From Comamonas phosphati (GTDB lineage: Bacteria > Pseudomonadota > Gammaproteobacteria > Burkholderiales > Burkholderiaceae_C), in assembly GCF_014637085.1 (NCBI RefSeq), contig NZ_BMEU01000005.1:1-64000 (forward strand): DNA of 64,000 bases. Reading direction: 5' to 3'. The notes beneath the pieces were generated by a model. That model did no database searches, was not told the DNA's origin, and worked only from the letters and a program-made list of their open reading frames with translations. Position numbers and translations under genes: made by a program. Every line of letters begins with the position of its first letter. The stretch's first letter is position 1. Of this stretch, positions 39,585 to 49,218 are shown piece by piece.

Positions 39585-42299
39585 TTAGGCGTACAGCGGG
39601 TTGATCTTGTCAGCCTGGATGCCGTACTTCTTGATAGCTTCGGCCACTGTGGTGGCGTTGATCTTGCCCTCGTCGGCCAGAGCACGCAGGGCGGCAACCA
39701 CAATGTAGTGACGGTCCACCTCGAAGTGCTCGCGCAGCTTGGCGCGGAAGTCCGAGCGGCCGAAACCGTCGGTGCCCAGCACCTTGTAAGCGCGGTCCTT
39801 GGGGATGAAGGGGCGGATCTGCTCGGCATAGGCCTTCATGTAGTCGGTCGAGGCAACGACCGGGCCGGCGTGGCCCTGCAGCTGCTGCGTGACGAAGGGA
39901 ACCTTGGCGGCTTCCAGCGGGTGCAGCATGTTGAAGCGCTCGGCGTCCTGGCCGTCGCGGGTCAGTTCGTTGAACGACGGGCAGCTCCACACGTCGGCGG
40001 CGATGCCCCAGTCGGCCAGCAGCAGTTCCTGGGCGAAGAAGGATTCACGCAAAATGGTGCCCGAGCCCAGCAGTTGCACGCGCAGACCGCTTTCGGGAAC
40101 CTTCTGGCCGGGCTTGCACATGTACATGCCCTTGAGGATCTGCTGCTCCGTGCCGGGGATCAGGCCGGGCATGGCGTAGTTCTCGTTCAGCAGCGTGATG
40201 TAGTAGAAGATGTTTTCCTGCTCCTGCACCATGCGACGCAGGCCGTCCTGCATGATCACGGCCACTTCGTGGGCGAAGGTGGGGTCGTAGCTCACGCAGT
40301 TGGGGATGGTGTTGGCCAGGATGTGGCTGTGACCGTCTTCGTGCTGCAGGCCTTCGCCGTTCAGCGTGGTACGGCCCGAGGTGCCGCCCAGCAGGAAGCC
40401 CCGCGCTTGCAGGTCGCCGGCAGCCCATGCCAGGTCGCCGATGCGCTGGAAGCCGAACATCGAGTAGTACACGTAGAACGGGATCATGATCCGGTTCGAG
40501 GTGCTGTAGCTGGTGGCGGCGGCAATCCAGCTGGCCATGCCGCCGGCTTCGTTGATGCCTTCCTGCAGGATCTGGCCGGCCTTGTCTTCCTTGTAGTACA
40601 TCACCTGGTCCTTGTCGACCGGGGTGTACTGCTGACCATGAGGGTTGTAGATGCCGATCTGACGGAACAGGCCTTCCATACCGAAGGTCCGGGCCTCGTC
40701 CACCAGGATGGGCACCACGCGGGGGCCGATTTCCTTGTCGCGCAGCAGCTGCGTCAGGAAGCGCACGTAGGCCTGGGTCGTCGAGATCTCGCGGCCTTCG
40801 GGCGTGGGGTCCAGCACGGCCTTGAAGGTGTCCAGCGCGGGAGCGGTGAACTTCTCGTCGGCCTTGGTGCGGCGGTGCGGCAGGTAACCGCCCAGAGCCT
40901 TGCGCCGCTCGTGCAGGTACTTCATTTCCGGGGTGTCGTCGGCCGGCTTGTAGAACGGCAGATCGGCCAGCTGGCTGTCCGGAATTGGAATGTTGAAGCG
41001 GTCGCGGAATTCGCGGATCGCGTCATCATTGAGCTTCTTGGTCTGGTGGACGTTGTTCTTGCCTTCGCCGACCTTGCCCATGCCGAAGCCCTTGACGGTC
41101 TTGACCAGCAGCACCGTGGGCTGGCCCTTGGCCGTGTTGGCTGCCTGGAAGGCAGCGTAGACCTTCTGTGCATCGTGGCCGCCGCGGCGCAGCGCCCAGA
41201 TTTCGTCGTCGCTCATGTGCTCGACCATCTTCAGGGTACGAGGATCGCGGCCGAAGAAATTCTTGCGGACGTAGGCGCCGTCGTTGGCCTTGAAAGCCTG
41301 GTAGTCGCCGTCGTTGACGTCCATCATCAGCTTGCGCAGCGCACCGTCCTTGTCCTTGGCCAGCAGCTCGTCCCAGCCCTTGCCCCACAGCAGCTTGATG
41401 ACGTTCCAGCCAGCGCCGCGGAATTCGCTTTCGAGCTCCTGGATGATCTTGCCGTTGCCGCGCACCGGGCCGTCCAGGCGCTGCAAGTTGCAGTTGATCA
41501 CGAAGATCAGGTTGTCCAGGTTTTCACGGGTGGCCAGGCCGATCGCACCCAGCGATTCGACTTCGTCCATTTCGCCGTCGCCGCAGAACACCCAGACCTT
41601 GCGGTTTTCGGTGTTGGCAATGCCACGGGCGTGCAGGTACTTCAGGAAACGCGCCTGGTAGATGGCCATCAGCGGGCCCAGGCCCATGGACACCGTGGGG
41701 AACTGCCAGAAGTCGGGCATCAGCTTGGGGTGGGGGTAGCTGGACAGGCCCTTGCCATCCACTTCCTGGCGGAAGTTCAGCAGCTGCTCTTCGGAAATGC
41801 GGCCTTCCAGGAACGCGCGGGCGTAGATGCCCGGCGACACGTGGCCCTGGATATACAGGCAGTCGCCACCGTGGTTTTCGCTCTCGGCGTGCCAGAAGTG
41901 GTTGAAGCCGGCGCCGAACATGTTGGCCAGCGAGGCGAAGGAGCCGATGTGGCCACCCAGGTCACCACCTTCGGGGGGGTGAATGCGGTTGGCCTTGACC
42001 ACCATGGCCATGGCGTTCCAGCGCATGTAGGCGCGCAGGCGCTGTTCGATCTCGAGGTTGCCGGGGCAGCGGGCCTCCTGGCTGGGCTCGATGGTGTTCA
42101 CGTAGCCGGTGTTGGCCGAGAACGGCAGGTCCACGCTGTTCTGGCGCGCATGCTCGAGCAAGTCCTCGATCAGCTTGTGGGCGTATTCAGCGCCTTCGCG
42201 ATCGATCACGGCCGAGAGGGCATCCATCCACTCACGCGATTCTTGTTGGTCCAGGCCGGCGGGCAAGCCAGCGCCTTGAGGGTCAGTCTGAGCTGTCAT
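39585..42299 (-). CDS. aceE: Pyruvate dehydrogenase E1 component (homodimeric)
   Basis: A 904-residue ThDP enzyme that decarboxylates pyruvate and acetylates E2. ThDP motif: VWVFCGDGEMDEVESLGAIG through LDNLIFVINCNLQRLDGPVR. Other hallmarks are GGDLGGHIGSFASLANMFGA, LLWGKGWDELL, VKTVKGFGMGKVGEGKNNVH, and the C-terminal domain with LGTDGFGRSDFRAKLREHFE. Length is in the normal range. Start ATG 42297-42299 has GGAGACACC upstream. First gene of the operon; the promoter region (42300-42608) contains AT-rich palindromes and is shared with the divergent histidine kinase. Confidence 0.97.
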   Translation of the reverse strand: MTAQTDPQGAGLPAGLDQQESREWMDALSAVIDREGAEYAHKLIEDLLEHARQNSVDLPFSANTGYVNTIEPSQEARCPGNLEIEQRLRAYMRWNAMAMVVKANRIHPPEGGDLGGHIGSFASLANMFGAGFNHFWHAESENHGGDCLYIQGHVSPGIYARAFLEGRISEEQLLNFRQEVDGKGLSSYPHPKLMPDFWQFPTVSMGLGPLMAIYQARFLKYLHARGIANTENRKVWVFCGDGEMDEVESLGAIGLATRENLDNLIFVINCNLQRLDGPVRGNGKIIQELESEFRGAGWNVIKLLWGKGWDELLAKDKDGALRKLMMDVNDGDYQAFKANDGAYVRKNFFGRDPRTLKMVEHMSDDEIWALRRGGHDAQKVYAAFQAANTAKGQPTVLLVKTVKGFGMGKVGEGKNNVHQTKKLNDDAIREFRDRFNIPIPDSQLADLPFYKPADDTPEMKYLHERRKALGGYLPHRRTKADEKFTAPALDTFKAVLDPTPEGREISTTQAYVRFLTQLLRDKEIGPRVVPILVDEARTFGMEGLFRQIGIYNPHGQQYTPVDKDQVMYYKEDKAGQILQEGINEAGGMASWIAAATSYSTSNRIMIPFYVYYSMFGFQRIGDLAWAAGDLQARGFLLGGTSGRTTLNGEGLQHEDGHSHILANTIPNCVSYDPTFAHEVAVIMQDGLRRMVQEQENIFYYITLLNENYAMPGLIPGTEQQILKGMYMCKPGQKVPESGLRVQLLGSGTILRESFFAQELLLADWGIAADVWSCPSFNELTRDGQDAERFNMLHPLEAAKVPFVTQQLQGHAGPVVASTDYMKAYAEQIRPFIPKDRAYKVLGTDGFGRSDFRAKLREHFEVDRHYIVVAALRALADEGKINATTVAEAIKKYGIQADKINPLYA

Positions 42300-42608
42300 T
42301 TGAGGTGTCTCCTTCGAGAGAGGTAACTTCCGGGACCGAACCAGTGAGCGGCCGTACACGCTGTCGTGGCGGATTCCATGCAACGCTCGGTGCGGCACGG
42401 ATCCAGTGGTACGACCCCGAAATTACCGGATCACTGTCTCGATAGCTGGCGAGTTTCGCATATTTTTTCATAATTTCAAATTATGCTTTTCCATTTCATA
42501 ATTTGAAAAATTGCTGCAAATGCACACACAATGGGAGCAGCAAAAAGAGTCGCTTTGGCGACAAAAATACTCGGCAAAAACACTAGGGCTCTCCCATACA
42601 CTGCAAAG
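42300..42608. promoter_or_regulatory. Divergent control region of aceE and the PAS kinase, with tandem palindromes
   Basis: A perfect 17-bp palindrome CATAATTTCAAATTATG (42469-42485) is followed 28 bp on by a degenerate copy CATAATTTGAAAAATTG (42497-42513). Both sit in the only AT-rich patch of the region, about 170-215 bp upstream of aceE and 95-140 bp upstream of the kinase start. They look like operator sites for a dimeric regulator. The regulator is not known; the 45176-45826 response regulator is one candidate. Confidence 0.6.
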
Positions 42609-45179
42609 ATGCAAACGAGCAATTCCCGGACCGTGAGCGCATCCCAGCCTTCCGCCGAATCCATAGCTACACCTGTGCGCTGGTGGCGCAGCTGGTGGCG
42701 CAGCCTTTCGCCCACGCGCCAGGACCGCTTCGCGGCACTGGCGCCGCTGGCCTCCGTGCTGATGTTCATGGCAGCCATCATTGCCTCGTTCTGGTATTTG
42801 CGCACGGAAGAGGTGGACCGCGAGCAGGAGGCCTTGCGCCGCGACGTGGAATACGCCCAGCAGCGCGTGCGCCTGCGCCTGTTGGAGCGTCAGGAGCAGC
42901 TGATGCGCATGGCGCGCGATCTCGGCATCAAGGAACTGGGCAAATCCGATTTCGCCAGCCGCGCCGAAGCCTTGATCAGCCAGTATCCCGAGCTGCAATC
43001 CGTCACCTGGCTGGACGACAAGCGCCATGTGCTGGGCAACCAGGCGGCACCCACCGTCGCCACCGACCAGTTGCGCATGCCCGGCGAGACCCTGAACCAG
43101 GCCGACGCCGTGAACGCCTATCAGCAGGCGCGCGAAATGCTGCAGCCCATTTATGTGCAAAGCCAGATCCCTGACGGCGAGCCCGCCCCCCTGCTGCAGC
43201 TGCATATACCCATCAACAGCAACAACCGCTATGTGGGCGAGTTGCTGGGAGAGTTCTCCGTGGACAGCCTGCTGCGCTATGGAACGCCTACCGAGGTCTT
43301 GGCCCGCTACGCCATCACCATGCGCGACAGCCAAGGCCATATCCTGGCCGGCACCCCTCTCACCCTGCGCAAGAAGACGCCTGGCGATCTGCTGAACTTC
43401 CGCGCCATTGCCAATGCGTATGAGGTGCCGGTCTCGCCCGTGGGCAACTCGCTCATGCTGCGCGCCCAGGCCTACCGCACCTCGCTGGGCGTGGTCGGCA
43501 GCGGCCTGTTCTGGCTCGTCGGCACCCTGAGCGCGATGACAGCCTGGATGCTGCTGGCAACCTGGCGTCATACCCGCCGGCGCCAGCGTGCACAGGAAGC
43601 CCTGGTGGCCGAGACCAACTTCCGCCGCGCCATGGAAAACTCCGTGCTCACCGGCATGCGCGCCCTGGACCTGCAGGGCCGCATCACCTACGTGAACGCG
43701 GCCTTTTGCCAGATGACGGGCTGGAGCGAGCAGGAACTCGTGGGCCAGGTCCCGCCCTATTCCTACTGGCCGGACAACGATTACGACAATCTGCACTCGC
43801 AGCTGCGCGAGGAGCTGTCGGGCAAGACCATCGTGGGCGGTTTCCAGGTGCGCGTGAAACGCAAGAACGGCACGCTGTTCGACGCACGCCTGTATGTCTC
43901 GCCGCTGATCGACGCCCACGGCCAGCATACCGGCTGGATGTCCTCGATGACCGACATCACCGAGCCCAACCGCATCCGCGAGCAGCTTTCGGCATCCTAC
44001 GAGCGCTTTACCATCGTGCTGGAGGCACTGGATGCTTCTGTTTCCGTAGCGCCCCTGGGCGGAGCCGAGCTGCTGTTTGCCAACAAGCTCTACCGCCAGT
44101 GGTTCGGCTCCCAGGCCGAAGGGCATCTGCAACTGGTGGCCAAGGCCGGCGTGCTGCCCGCGCGCCGCCAGTCCAGAAGCGACGACGAAGACGAGCTCAT
44201 GGGCCTGCCCTCGGATTCGATTACCAGTGCGCGAAGCGAGAACGCCGAAATCTTCGTGCCCGACCTAGGCAAATGGCTGGAAGTGCGCTCGCGCTACCTG
44301 AGCTGGGTCGACGGGCGCCTGGCCCAGATGGTGATTGCCACCGATATCACCCAGCGCCGCCTGGCCGAGGACCAGGCCGCGCAGCAGGCCGAGAGGGCGC
44401 AGACCGCCAGCCGCCTGATCACCATGGGCGAGATGGCCTCCAGCGTGGCGCACGAACTCAACCAGCCGCTGACCGCCATCAGCAACTACAGCTCGGGCAT
44501 GCTCTCGCGCCTGGAAAAAGGGACGCTGACCGAAGAGCAGATGAAGTTCGCGCTCGAAAAAACGGCCCACCAGGCCCAGCGCGCAGGCCAGATCATCCAG
44601 CGCATCCGCTCCTTCGTGAAGAAGAGCGAGCCCAACCGGACCTTGGCCCAGGTCAGCGAAATGGTCAGCGAAGCCGTGGAGCTGGCAGGCATCGAACTGC
44701 GCCGGCGCAGCGTGCAGCTGTCCACCCATGTCGCGGAGCGGCTGCCGCCCGTGATGGCCGACACCATTCTGATCGAACAGGTGCTGATCAACCTGATGAA
44801 GAACAGCGCCGAGTCCATCGACCATTCCGGCCGGCCCCCAGGCCAGCGCAGCGTGGAGCTGCGCGTGCGCCCGCAGCTGTTCGAGAACCTCAAGGGCGTG
44901 GAATTCACCGTCGAAGACACCGGCAAGGGCCTGCCGCCCGAAGTGCTGGAACACCTCTTCGAGGCTTTCTTCTCGACCAAGTCCGAAGGCATGGGCATAG
45001 GCCTGAACCTGTGCCGCTCCATCGTGGAGTCCCACCAGGGAAGAATGCGTGCCGAGAACCTCTACAATGGCCCCGAGGTCACAGGCTGCCGTTTTTCCTT
45101 CTGGCTGCCTCTGGCAACCATGGTGGAGACGACAACACTCACCACGTCAACCGAATCCATACCGAGGACGATTGCATGA
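42609..45179 (+). CDS. Membrane PAS-domain sensor histidine kinase (FixL/DctB-like)
   Basis: An 856-residue kinase. A first membrane helix (LAPLASVLMFMAAIIASFWY, about 45-65) precedes a periplasmic sensor region of about 230 residues, then a second helix (GLFWLVGTLSAMTAWMLLAT, about 303-322). One or two PAS domains follow (ENSVLTGMRALDLQGRITYV, with HTGWMSSMTDITEP at the end, and a second at about 465-590). HisKA has the phosphoacceptor in MASSVAHELNQPLTAISNYS. HATPase boxes are INLMKNSAES, FTVEDTGKGLP and GMGIGLNLCRSIVESH. The stop overlaps the next start by four bases (ATGA). GTG/ATG options upstream exist; I chose ATG 42609. The signal is unknown; the shared region with aceE suggests a link to carbon metabolism. 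Confidence 0.88.
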   Translation: MQTSNSRTVSASQPSAESIATPVRWWRSWWRSLSPTRQDRFAALAPLASVLMFMAAIIASFWYLRTEEVDREQEALRRDVEYAQQRVRLRLLERQEQLMRMARDLGIKELGKSDFASRAEALISQYPELQSVTWLDDKRHVLGNQAAPTVATDQLRMPGETLNQADAVNAYQQAREMLQPIYVQSQIPDGEPAPLLQLHIPINSNNRYVGELLGEFSVDSLLRYGTPTEVLARYAITMRDSQGHILAGTPLTLRKKTPGDLLNFRAIANAYEVPVSPVGNSLMLRAQAYRTSLGVVGSGLFWLVGTLSAMTAWMLLATWRHTRRRQRAQEALVAETNFRRAMENSVLTGMRALDLQGRITYVNAAFCQMTGWSEQELVGQVPPYSYWPDNDYDNLHSQLREELSGKTIVGGFQVRVKRKNGTLFDARLYVSPLIDAHGQHTGWMSSMTDITEPNRIREQLSASYERFTIVLEALDASVSVAPLGGAELLFANKLYRQWFGSQAEGHLQLVAKAGVLPARRQSRSDDEDELMGLPSDSITSARSENAEIFVPDLGKWLEVRSRYLSWVDGRLAQMVIATDITQRRLAEDQAAQQAERAQTASRLITMGEMASSVAHELNQPLTAISNYSSGMLSRLEKGTLTEEQMKFALEKTAHQAQRAGQIIQRIRSFVKKSEPNRTLAQVSEMVSEAVELAGIELRRRSVQLSTHVAERLPPVMADTILIEQVLINLMKNSAESIDHSGRPPGQRSVELRVRPQLFENLKGVEFTVEDTGKGLPPEVLEHLFEAFFSTKSEGMGIGLNLCRSIVESHQGRMRAENLYNGPEVTGCRFSFWLPLATMVETTTLTTSTESIPRTIA

Positions 45180-45826
45180 GTTTGATTCCAAAAAAAGGCA
45201 CTGTGTACGTAGTTGATGACGATGAAGCGGTTCGTGATTCGTTGCAATGGCTGCTCGAAGGCAAGGACTACCGGGTCCGCTGCTTCGACTCCGCAGAAAC
45301 CTTTCTCTCGCGTTATGACCCCCGCGAAGTCGCCTGCCTGATCGTGGACATCCGCATGGGCGGCATGACCGGTCTTGAGCTGCAGGACCGCCTGATGGAA
45401 CGCAAATCCCCTCTGCCCATCGTGTTCATCACCGGCCATGGCGATGTGCCCATGGCCGTGAACACCATGAAGAAAGGCGCCCTGGACTTCATCCAGAAGC
45501 CTTTCAACGAGGAAGAGCTGGTGGGCCTGGTGGAGCGCATGCTGGACCATGCGCGCGAAGCCTTCGCCGGCCACCAGCAGGCCGCCAACCGCGACGCACT
45601 GCTGGCAAAGCTCACGGGGCGCGAAGCCCAGGTGCTGGAACGCATCGTGGCCGGCCGCCTGAACAAGCAGATCGCCGACGACCTGGGCATCAGCATCAAG
45701 ACCGTGGAAGCGCACCGCGCCAACATCATGGAAAAGCTCAACGCCAACACCGTGGCAGATCTGCTCAAGATCGCCCTGGGCCAGGGCCAGACCGCGGCGG
45801 CGGCCAAGGCGGCAACCACTCACTAG
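45176..45826 (+). CDS. FixJ-type response regulator
   Basis: A 216-residue regulator. The receiver domain (about 8-125) has DDDEAVRDSL (acidic pocket), the phosphoacceptor Asp in CLIVDIRMGGMTGLELQDRL, GHGDVPMAVNTMKKGALDFI (Thr/Lys region), and KPFNEEELV. The LuxR-type HTH lies in LTGREAQVLERIVAGRLNKQ with IADDLGISIKTVEAHRANIM. Coupled translation with the kinase is shown by the ATGA overlap. It probably binds DNA upstream of target genes when phosphorylated; the divergent aceE region is a candidate target. Confidence 0.92.
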   Translation: MSLIPKKGTVYVVDDDEAVRDSLQWLLEGKDYRVRCFDSAETFLSRYDPREVACLIVDIRMGGMTGLELQDRLMERKSPLPIVFITGHGDVPMAVNTMKKGALDFIQKPFNEEELVGLVERMLDHAREAFAGHQQAANRDALLAKLTGREAQVLERIVAGRLNKQIADDLGISIKTVEAHRANIMEKLNANTVADLLKIALGQGQTAAAAKAATTH

Positions 45827-45937
45827 ACACCGGGCCGATTCCGGACGGCCGATCCCGGCTTCCGGATCGGCAGGATAATCAGGACGAGCATCAACAAAGC
45901 TTTTGTGCTTTCAGACAAGTCCACTCCCATTCTGATA

Positions 45938-45977
45938 GCTGCTAGCGCTTGTGCATCAAGGGCTAGCAGCATTTTTT
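45938..45977. terminator. Comamonadaceae-type GCTGCTAGC palindrome with T run
   Basis: GCTGCTAGC (45938-45946) pairs with GCTAGCAGC (45962-45970), with TTG/CAA inside, followed by ATTTTTTATT. It lies 111 bases beyond the response-regulator stop and 23 bases before folD. It should terminate the two-component operon. From memory, very similar palindromes recur in Comamonadaceae genomes. Confidence 0.75.
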
Positions 45978-45992
45978 ATTGGTAATCCAAGC

Positions 45993-46847
45993 ATGACAGC
46001 CCAACTCATCGACGGCAAAGCCCTCTCCGAACAACTGCGCAAAGAAGTCGCCACGCGCGCTGCGGCGCTGAAAGCCAAGGGCGCCACGCCCGGCCTGGCC
46101 GTGATCCTCGTTGGCGACAACCAGGCATCCCAGGTCTACGTGCGCAACAAGGTCAAGGCCTGCGAGGACGTGGGCTTCCATTCGGTGCTGGAGAAATACG
46201 ATGCCGCCATGACCGAAGCCGAGCTGCTGGCCCGCGTCGAGGCCCTGAACAACGACCCCGCCATCCACGGCATCCTGGTGCAGCTGCCCCTGCCCAAGCA
46301 CATCGACGACCACAAGGTCATCGAGACCATCTCGCCGGCCAAGGACGTGGACGGCTTCCACGTGGCCAGCGCCGGCGCGCTGATGGTGGGAGAAGTCGGC
46401 TTCAAGGCCTGCACGCCCTATGGCTGCATGAAGATGCTGGAGTCCATCGGCATGAAAGACCTGCGCGGCAAGCACGCCGTGGTCATCGGCCGCTCCAACA
46501 TCGTAGGCAAGCCCATGGCCATGATGCTGTTGGCCGCCAACGCCACCGTCACCATCACTCACAGCGGCACCGCCGATCTGGCCGCCATGACGCGCCAGGC
46601 AGACATCGTGGTGGCCGCCGTGGGCAAGGTCAACGTGCTGACCGCGGACATGGTCAAACCCGGTGCCGTGGTCATCGACGTGGGCATGAATCGCAACGCC
46701 GAGGGCAAGCTCTGCGGCGACGTCGACTTCGAAGGCGTCAAGCAGGTGGCGGGCTATATCACCCCCGTACCCGGCGGCGTCGGCCCCATGACCATCACCA
46801 TGCTGCTGGTCAACACCATGGAATCTGCCGAGCGCGTGACTCAATAA
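45993..46847 (+). CDS. folD: Bifunctional methylenetetrahydrofolate dehydrogenase / methenyl-THF cyclohydrolase
   Basis: A 284-residue enzyme that converts 5,10-methylene-THF to 10-formyl-THF via methenyl-THF with NADP+. Motifs in order: [20 protein letters not shown] (catalytic Lys55 region with YVRNK), [55 protein letters not shown] site [20 protein letters not shown], and [18 protein letters not shown]. The start ATG 45993 follows the terminator-like palindrome; an upstream in-frame ATG would read through it. Single gene. Confidence 0.96.
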   Translation: MTAQLIDGKALSEQLRKEVATRAAALKAKGATPGLAVILVGDNQASQVYVRNKVKACEDVGFHSVLEKYDAAMTEAELLARVEALNNDPAIHGILVQLPLPKHIDDHKVIETISPAKDVDGFHVASAGALMVGEVGFKACTPYGCMKMLESIGMKDLRGKHAVVIGRSNIVGKPMAMMLLAANATVTITHSGTADLAAMTRQADIVVAAVGKVNVLTADMVKPGAVVIDVGMNRNAEGKLCGDVDFEGVKQVAGYITPVPGGVGPMTITMLLVNTMESAERVTQ

Positions 46848-47043
46848 CCCCCTGAGCGGCCTTGCCGCTTCCCCCAAGGGGGACGACACCCTCGCTGCAG
46901 GGCGACCTTTGCCCGGTGTCACTGGCCAAGGCTGGCTCCAGTTTGCTGCTCAGCTTTCATCAGGTTGACACCTGGATAGCAAAAGCCCCAAAAACACCCG
47001 CTACAAGCTTGATTTTTTCGCCCTTGCCGGCACCTACGACAGC

Positions 47044-49104
47044 ATGAGCAATCCACTCCTCGAATCCTCCGACCTGCCCCTGTTCGACCGCATCACGCCG
47101 GCGGACGTGGGTCCTGCCATCGACACCTTGCTGGCACGCGCCGGCGAGGCGCTGGAGACCGTCACGGCACCCGACTTCCCCGCGCAATGGGAAACCATCT
47201 CTGCCGTCCTGGATGTCGCCACCGAGAAGCTGGGCACGGCCTGGGCGACCGTCAACCACCTCAACAGCGTGGCCGACACGCCCGAACTGCGCGCGGTCTA
47301 CAACCAGGCCCTGCCCAAGGTCACGGAGTTCTGGACCAAGCTGGGCGCCGACGAACGCCTGTATGCCAAGTACAAGGCCATCGCCCCCGCCAGCCTGAAC
47401 CAGGAACAGCGCGCAGCCTGGGAGCATGCCATGCGCGGCTTCGTGCTGTCGGGCGCCGAACTGCAGGGTGCAGCCAAGGAGCGCTTTGCGCAGATCCAGG
47501 CCCGTTCCGCCGAGCTGGTACAGAAATTCAGCGAGAACGCGCTCGATGCCACCGATGCCTTTGCCTACTACGCCACCGCCGAGGAGCTCGACGGCGTGCC
47601 CACCGACGTGCAGCAGGCCGCCCGCGCAGCGGCCGAAGCCGACGGCCAGCAAGGCTTCAAGCTCACGCTCAAGATGCCTTGCTACCTGCCCGTGATGCAG
47701 TTCGCCAGGAGCAGCGCGCTGCGCGAGAAGCTCTACCGGGCCTATGTGACCCGCGCTTCCGACCAGGCCGAGGGCGACGCCAGGCGCTTCGACAACACCG
47801 AGGTGATGAAGGAAATCCTGGCGCTGCGCAAGGAAGAAGCCCAGTTGCTGGGCTATGCCAGCTTCGGCGAAGTGTCGGTGGTGCCCAAGATGGCCGACTC
47901 GCCCAAGCAGGTCGTCGACTTCCTGCGCGACCTGGCGCGCCGCGCCCGCCCCTATGCAGAAAAGGACGTTACCGATCTGCGTGCCTTCGCCAAGAAGGAA
48001 CTGGGCATTGCCGACCCTCAGCCCTGGGACTGGGCCTTCATCAGCGAAAAGCTCAAGGAAGCCCGCTACTCCTTCAGCGAGCAGGAGCTCAAGCAATATT
48101 TCCCGGCACCCAAGGTGCTGGCCGGCCTGTTCAAGATCGTCGAGACCCTGTTTGAGGTCAGCATCCGCCGTGATGAGGCGCCGGTCTGGAATCCCGGCGT
48201 GGAGTTCTACCGCATCGAACGCACGCACCCGGAGGGTGCCCACAAGGGCACGCAGCTGGTGGGCCAGTTCTACCTGGACCCCGCCGCCCGCAAGGGCAAG
48301 CGCGGCGGCGCCTGGATGGACGACGTGCGCACGCGCTGGCTGCGCCCCGACAGCCATCAGCTGCAAACCCCGGTCGCCCACCTGGTCTGCAATTTTGCGG
48401 CCGGCGTGGACGGCAAACCGCCGCTGCTCACGCACGACGACGTGATCACGCTGTTCCACGAGACCGGCCACGGCTTGCACCACCTGCTCACCCAGGTCAG
48501 CGAGCGCGACGTCTCGGGCATTGCCGGCGTGGAATGGGACGCGGTGGAGCTGCCCAGCCAGTTCATGGAGAACTTTTGCTGGGAATGGGACGTGCTCAAG
48601 CACATGACCGCCCATCTGGACACGGGCGAAGCGCTGCCGCGCGCGCTCTACGACAAGATGATCGCCGCCAAGAACTTCCAGTCCGGCATGCAGACGCTGC
48701 GCCAGATCGAGTTCGCGCTGTTCGACATGCTGCTGCACACCGAACACAACCCGGCTCAGGATTTCATGCCCCTGCTGGCCCAGGTCCGCTCGGAAGTCGC
48801 CGTGTTGCCCACTACCGCCTACAACCGCATGGCGCACACCTTCAGCCATATCTTTGCGGGCGGCTATGCCGCCGGCTACTACAGCTACAAATGGGCCGAA
48901 GTGCTCTCTGCCGACGCCTACGCGGCCTTCGAGGAAACCGCCCTGCCCGACGGTTCGCCCAACCCCGAGACCGGCCGCAAGTACCGCCAGTCCATCCTGG
49001 AAGCCGGCGGCAGCCGTCCGGCCATGGAGTCGTTCAAGGCCTTCCGCGGCCGCGAACCCCAACTGGATGCGCTGCTGCGCCACCAGGGCATGGCCCAGGG
49101 CTGA
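47044..49104 (+). CDS. prlC: Oligopeptidase A (M3 family metallopeptidase)
   Basis: A 686-residue cytoplasmic zinc oligopeptidase of the thimet/PrlC group, which degrades short peptides including cleaved signal peptides. The HExxH zinc site is FHETGHGLHHLL (His near residue 472), with the third ligand Glu in ELPSQFMENFCWEWD. Family-typical stretches are FYLDPAARKGKRGGAWMDDV, NFAAGVDGKPPLLTHDDVIT and FSHIFAGGYAAGYYSYKWAE. The N-terminal helical half is normal. Start ATG 47044; no ribosome binding site stands out. It has its own terminator. Confidence 0.94.
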   Translation: MSNPLLESSDLPLFDRITPADVGPAIDTLLARAGEALETVTAPDFPAQWETISAVLDVATEKLGTAWATVNHLNSVADTPELRAVYNQALPKVTEFWTKLGADERLYAKYKAIAPASLNQEQRAAWEHAMRGFVLSGAELQGAAKERFAQIQARSAELVQKFSENALDATDAFAYYATAEELDGVPTDVQQAARAAAEADGQQGFKLTLKMPCYLPVMQFARSSALREKLYRAYVTRASDQAEGDARRFDNTEVMKEILALRKEEAQLLGYASFGEVSVVPKMADSPKQVVDFLRDLARRARPYAEKDVTDLRAFAKKELGIADPQPWDWAFISEKLKEARYSFSEQELKQYFPAPKVLAGLFKIVETLFEVSIRRDEAPVWNPGVEFYRIERTHPEGAHKGTQLVGQFYLDPAARKGKRGGAWMDDVRTRWLRPDSHQLQTPVAHLVCNFAAGVDGKPPLLTHDDVITLFHETGHGLHHLLTQVSERDVSGIAGVEWDAVELPSQFMENFCWEWDVLKHMTAHLDTGEALPRALYDKMIAAKNFQSGMQTLRQIEFALFDMLLHTEHNPAQDFMPLLAQVRSEVAVLPTTAYNRMAHTFSHIFAGGYAAGYYSYKWAEVLSADAYAAFEETALPDGSPNPETGRKYRQSILEAGGSRPAMESFKAFRGREPQLDALLRHQGMAQG

Positions 49105-49120
49105 GCCCAGGACTCTCTGC

Positions 49121-49146
49121 AAAAGGCGCCTGTTGCGGCGCCTTTT
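49121..49146 (+). terminator. Intrinsic terminator after prlC
   Basis: Perfect 10-bp stem AAAAGGCGCC-TGTTGC-GGCGCCTTTT, 17 bases after the stop. Confidence 0.9.
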
Positions 49147-49218
49147 CTCTGCCCGCACGGCAAGCGGCTGCGCTAAGCTAGGCCAAACACCTCCCGCATC
49201 CTCGACATCCGCCCGCCC

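Noticed and set aside
37869-42326. 1485-codon plus-strand frame antisense to aceE-aceF-lpdA
   Set aside because: Caused by G/C-ending codons of the GC-rich pyruvate dehydrogenase genes on the other strand; no start signals and no family features.
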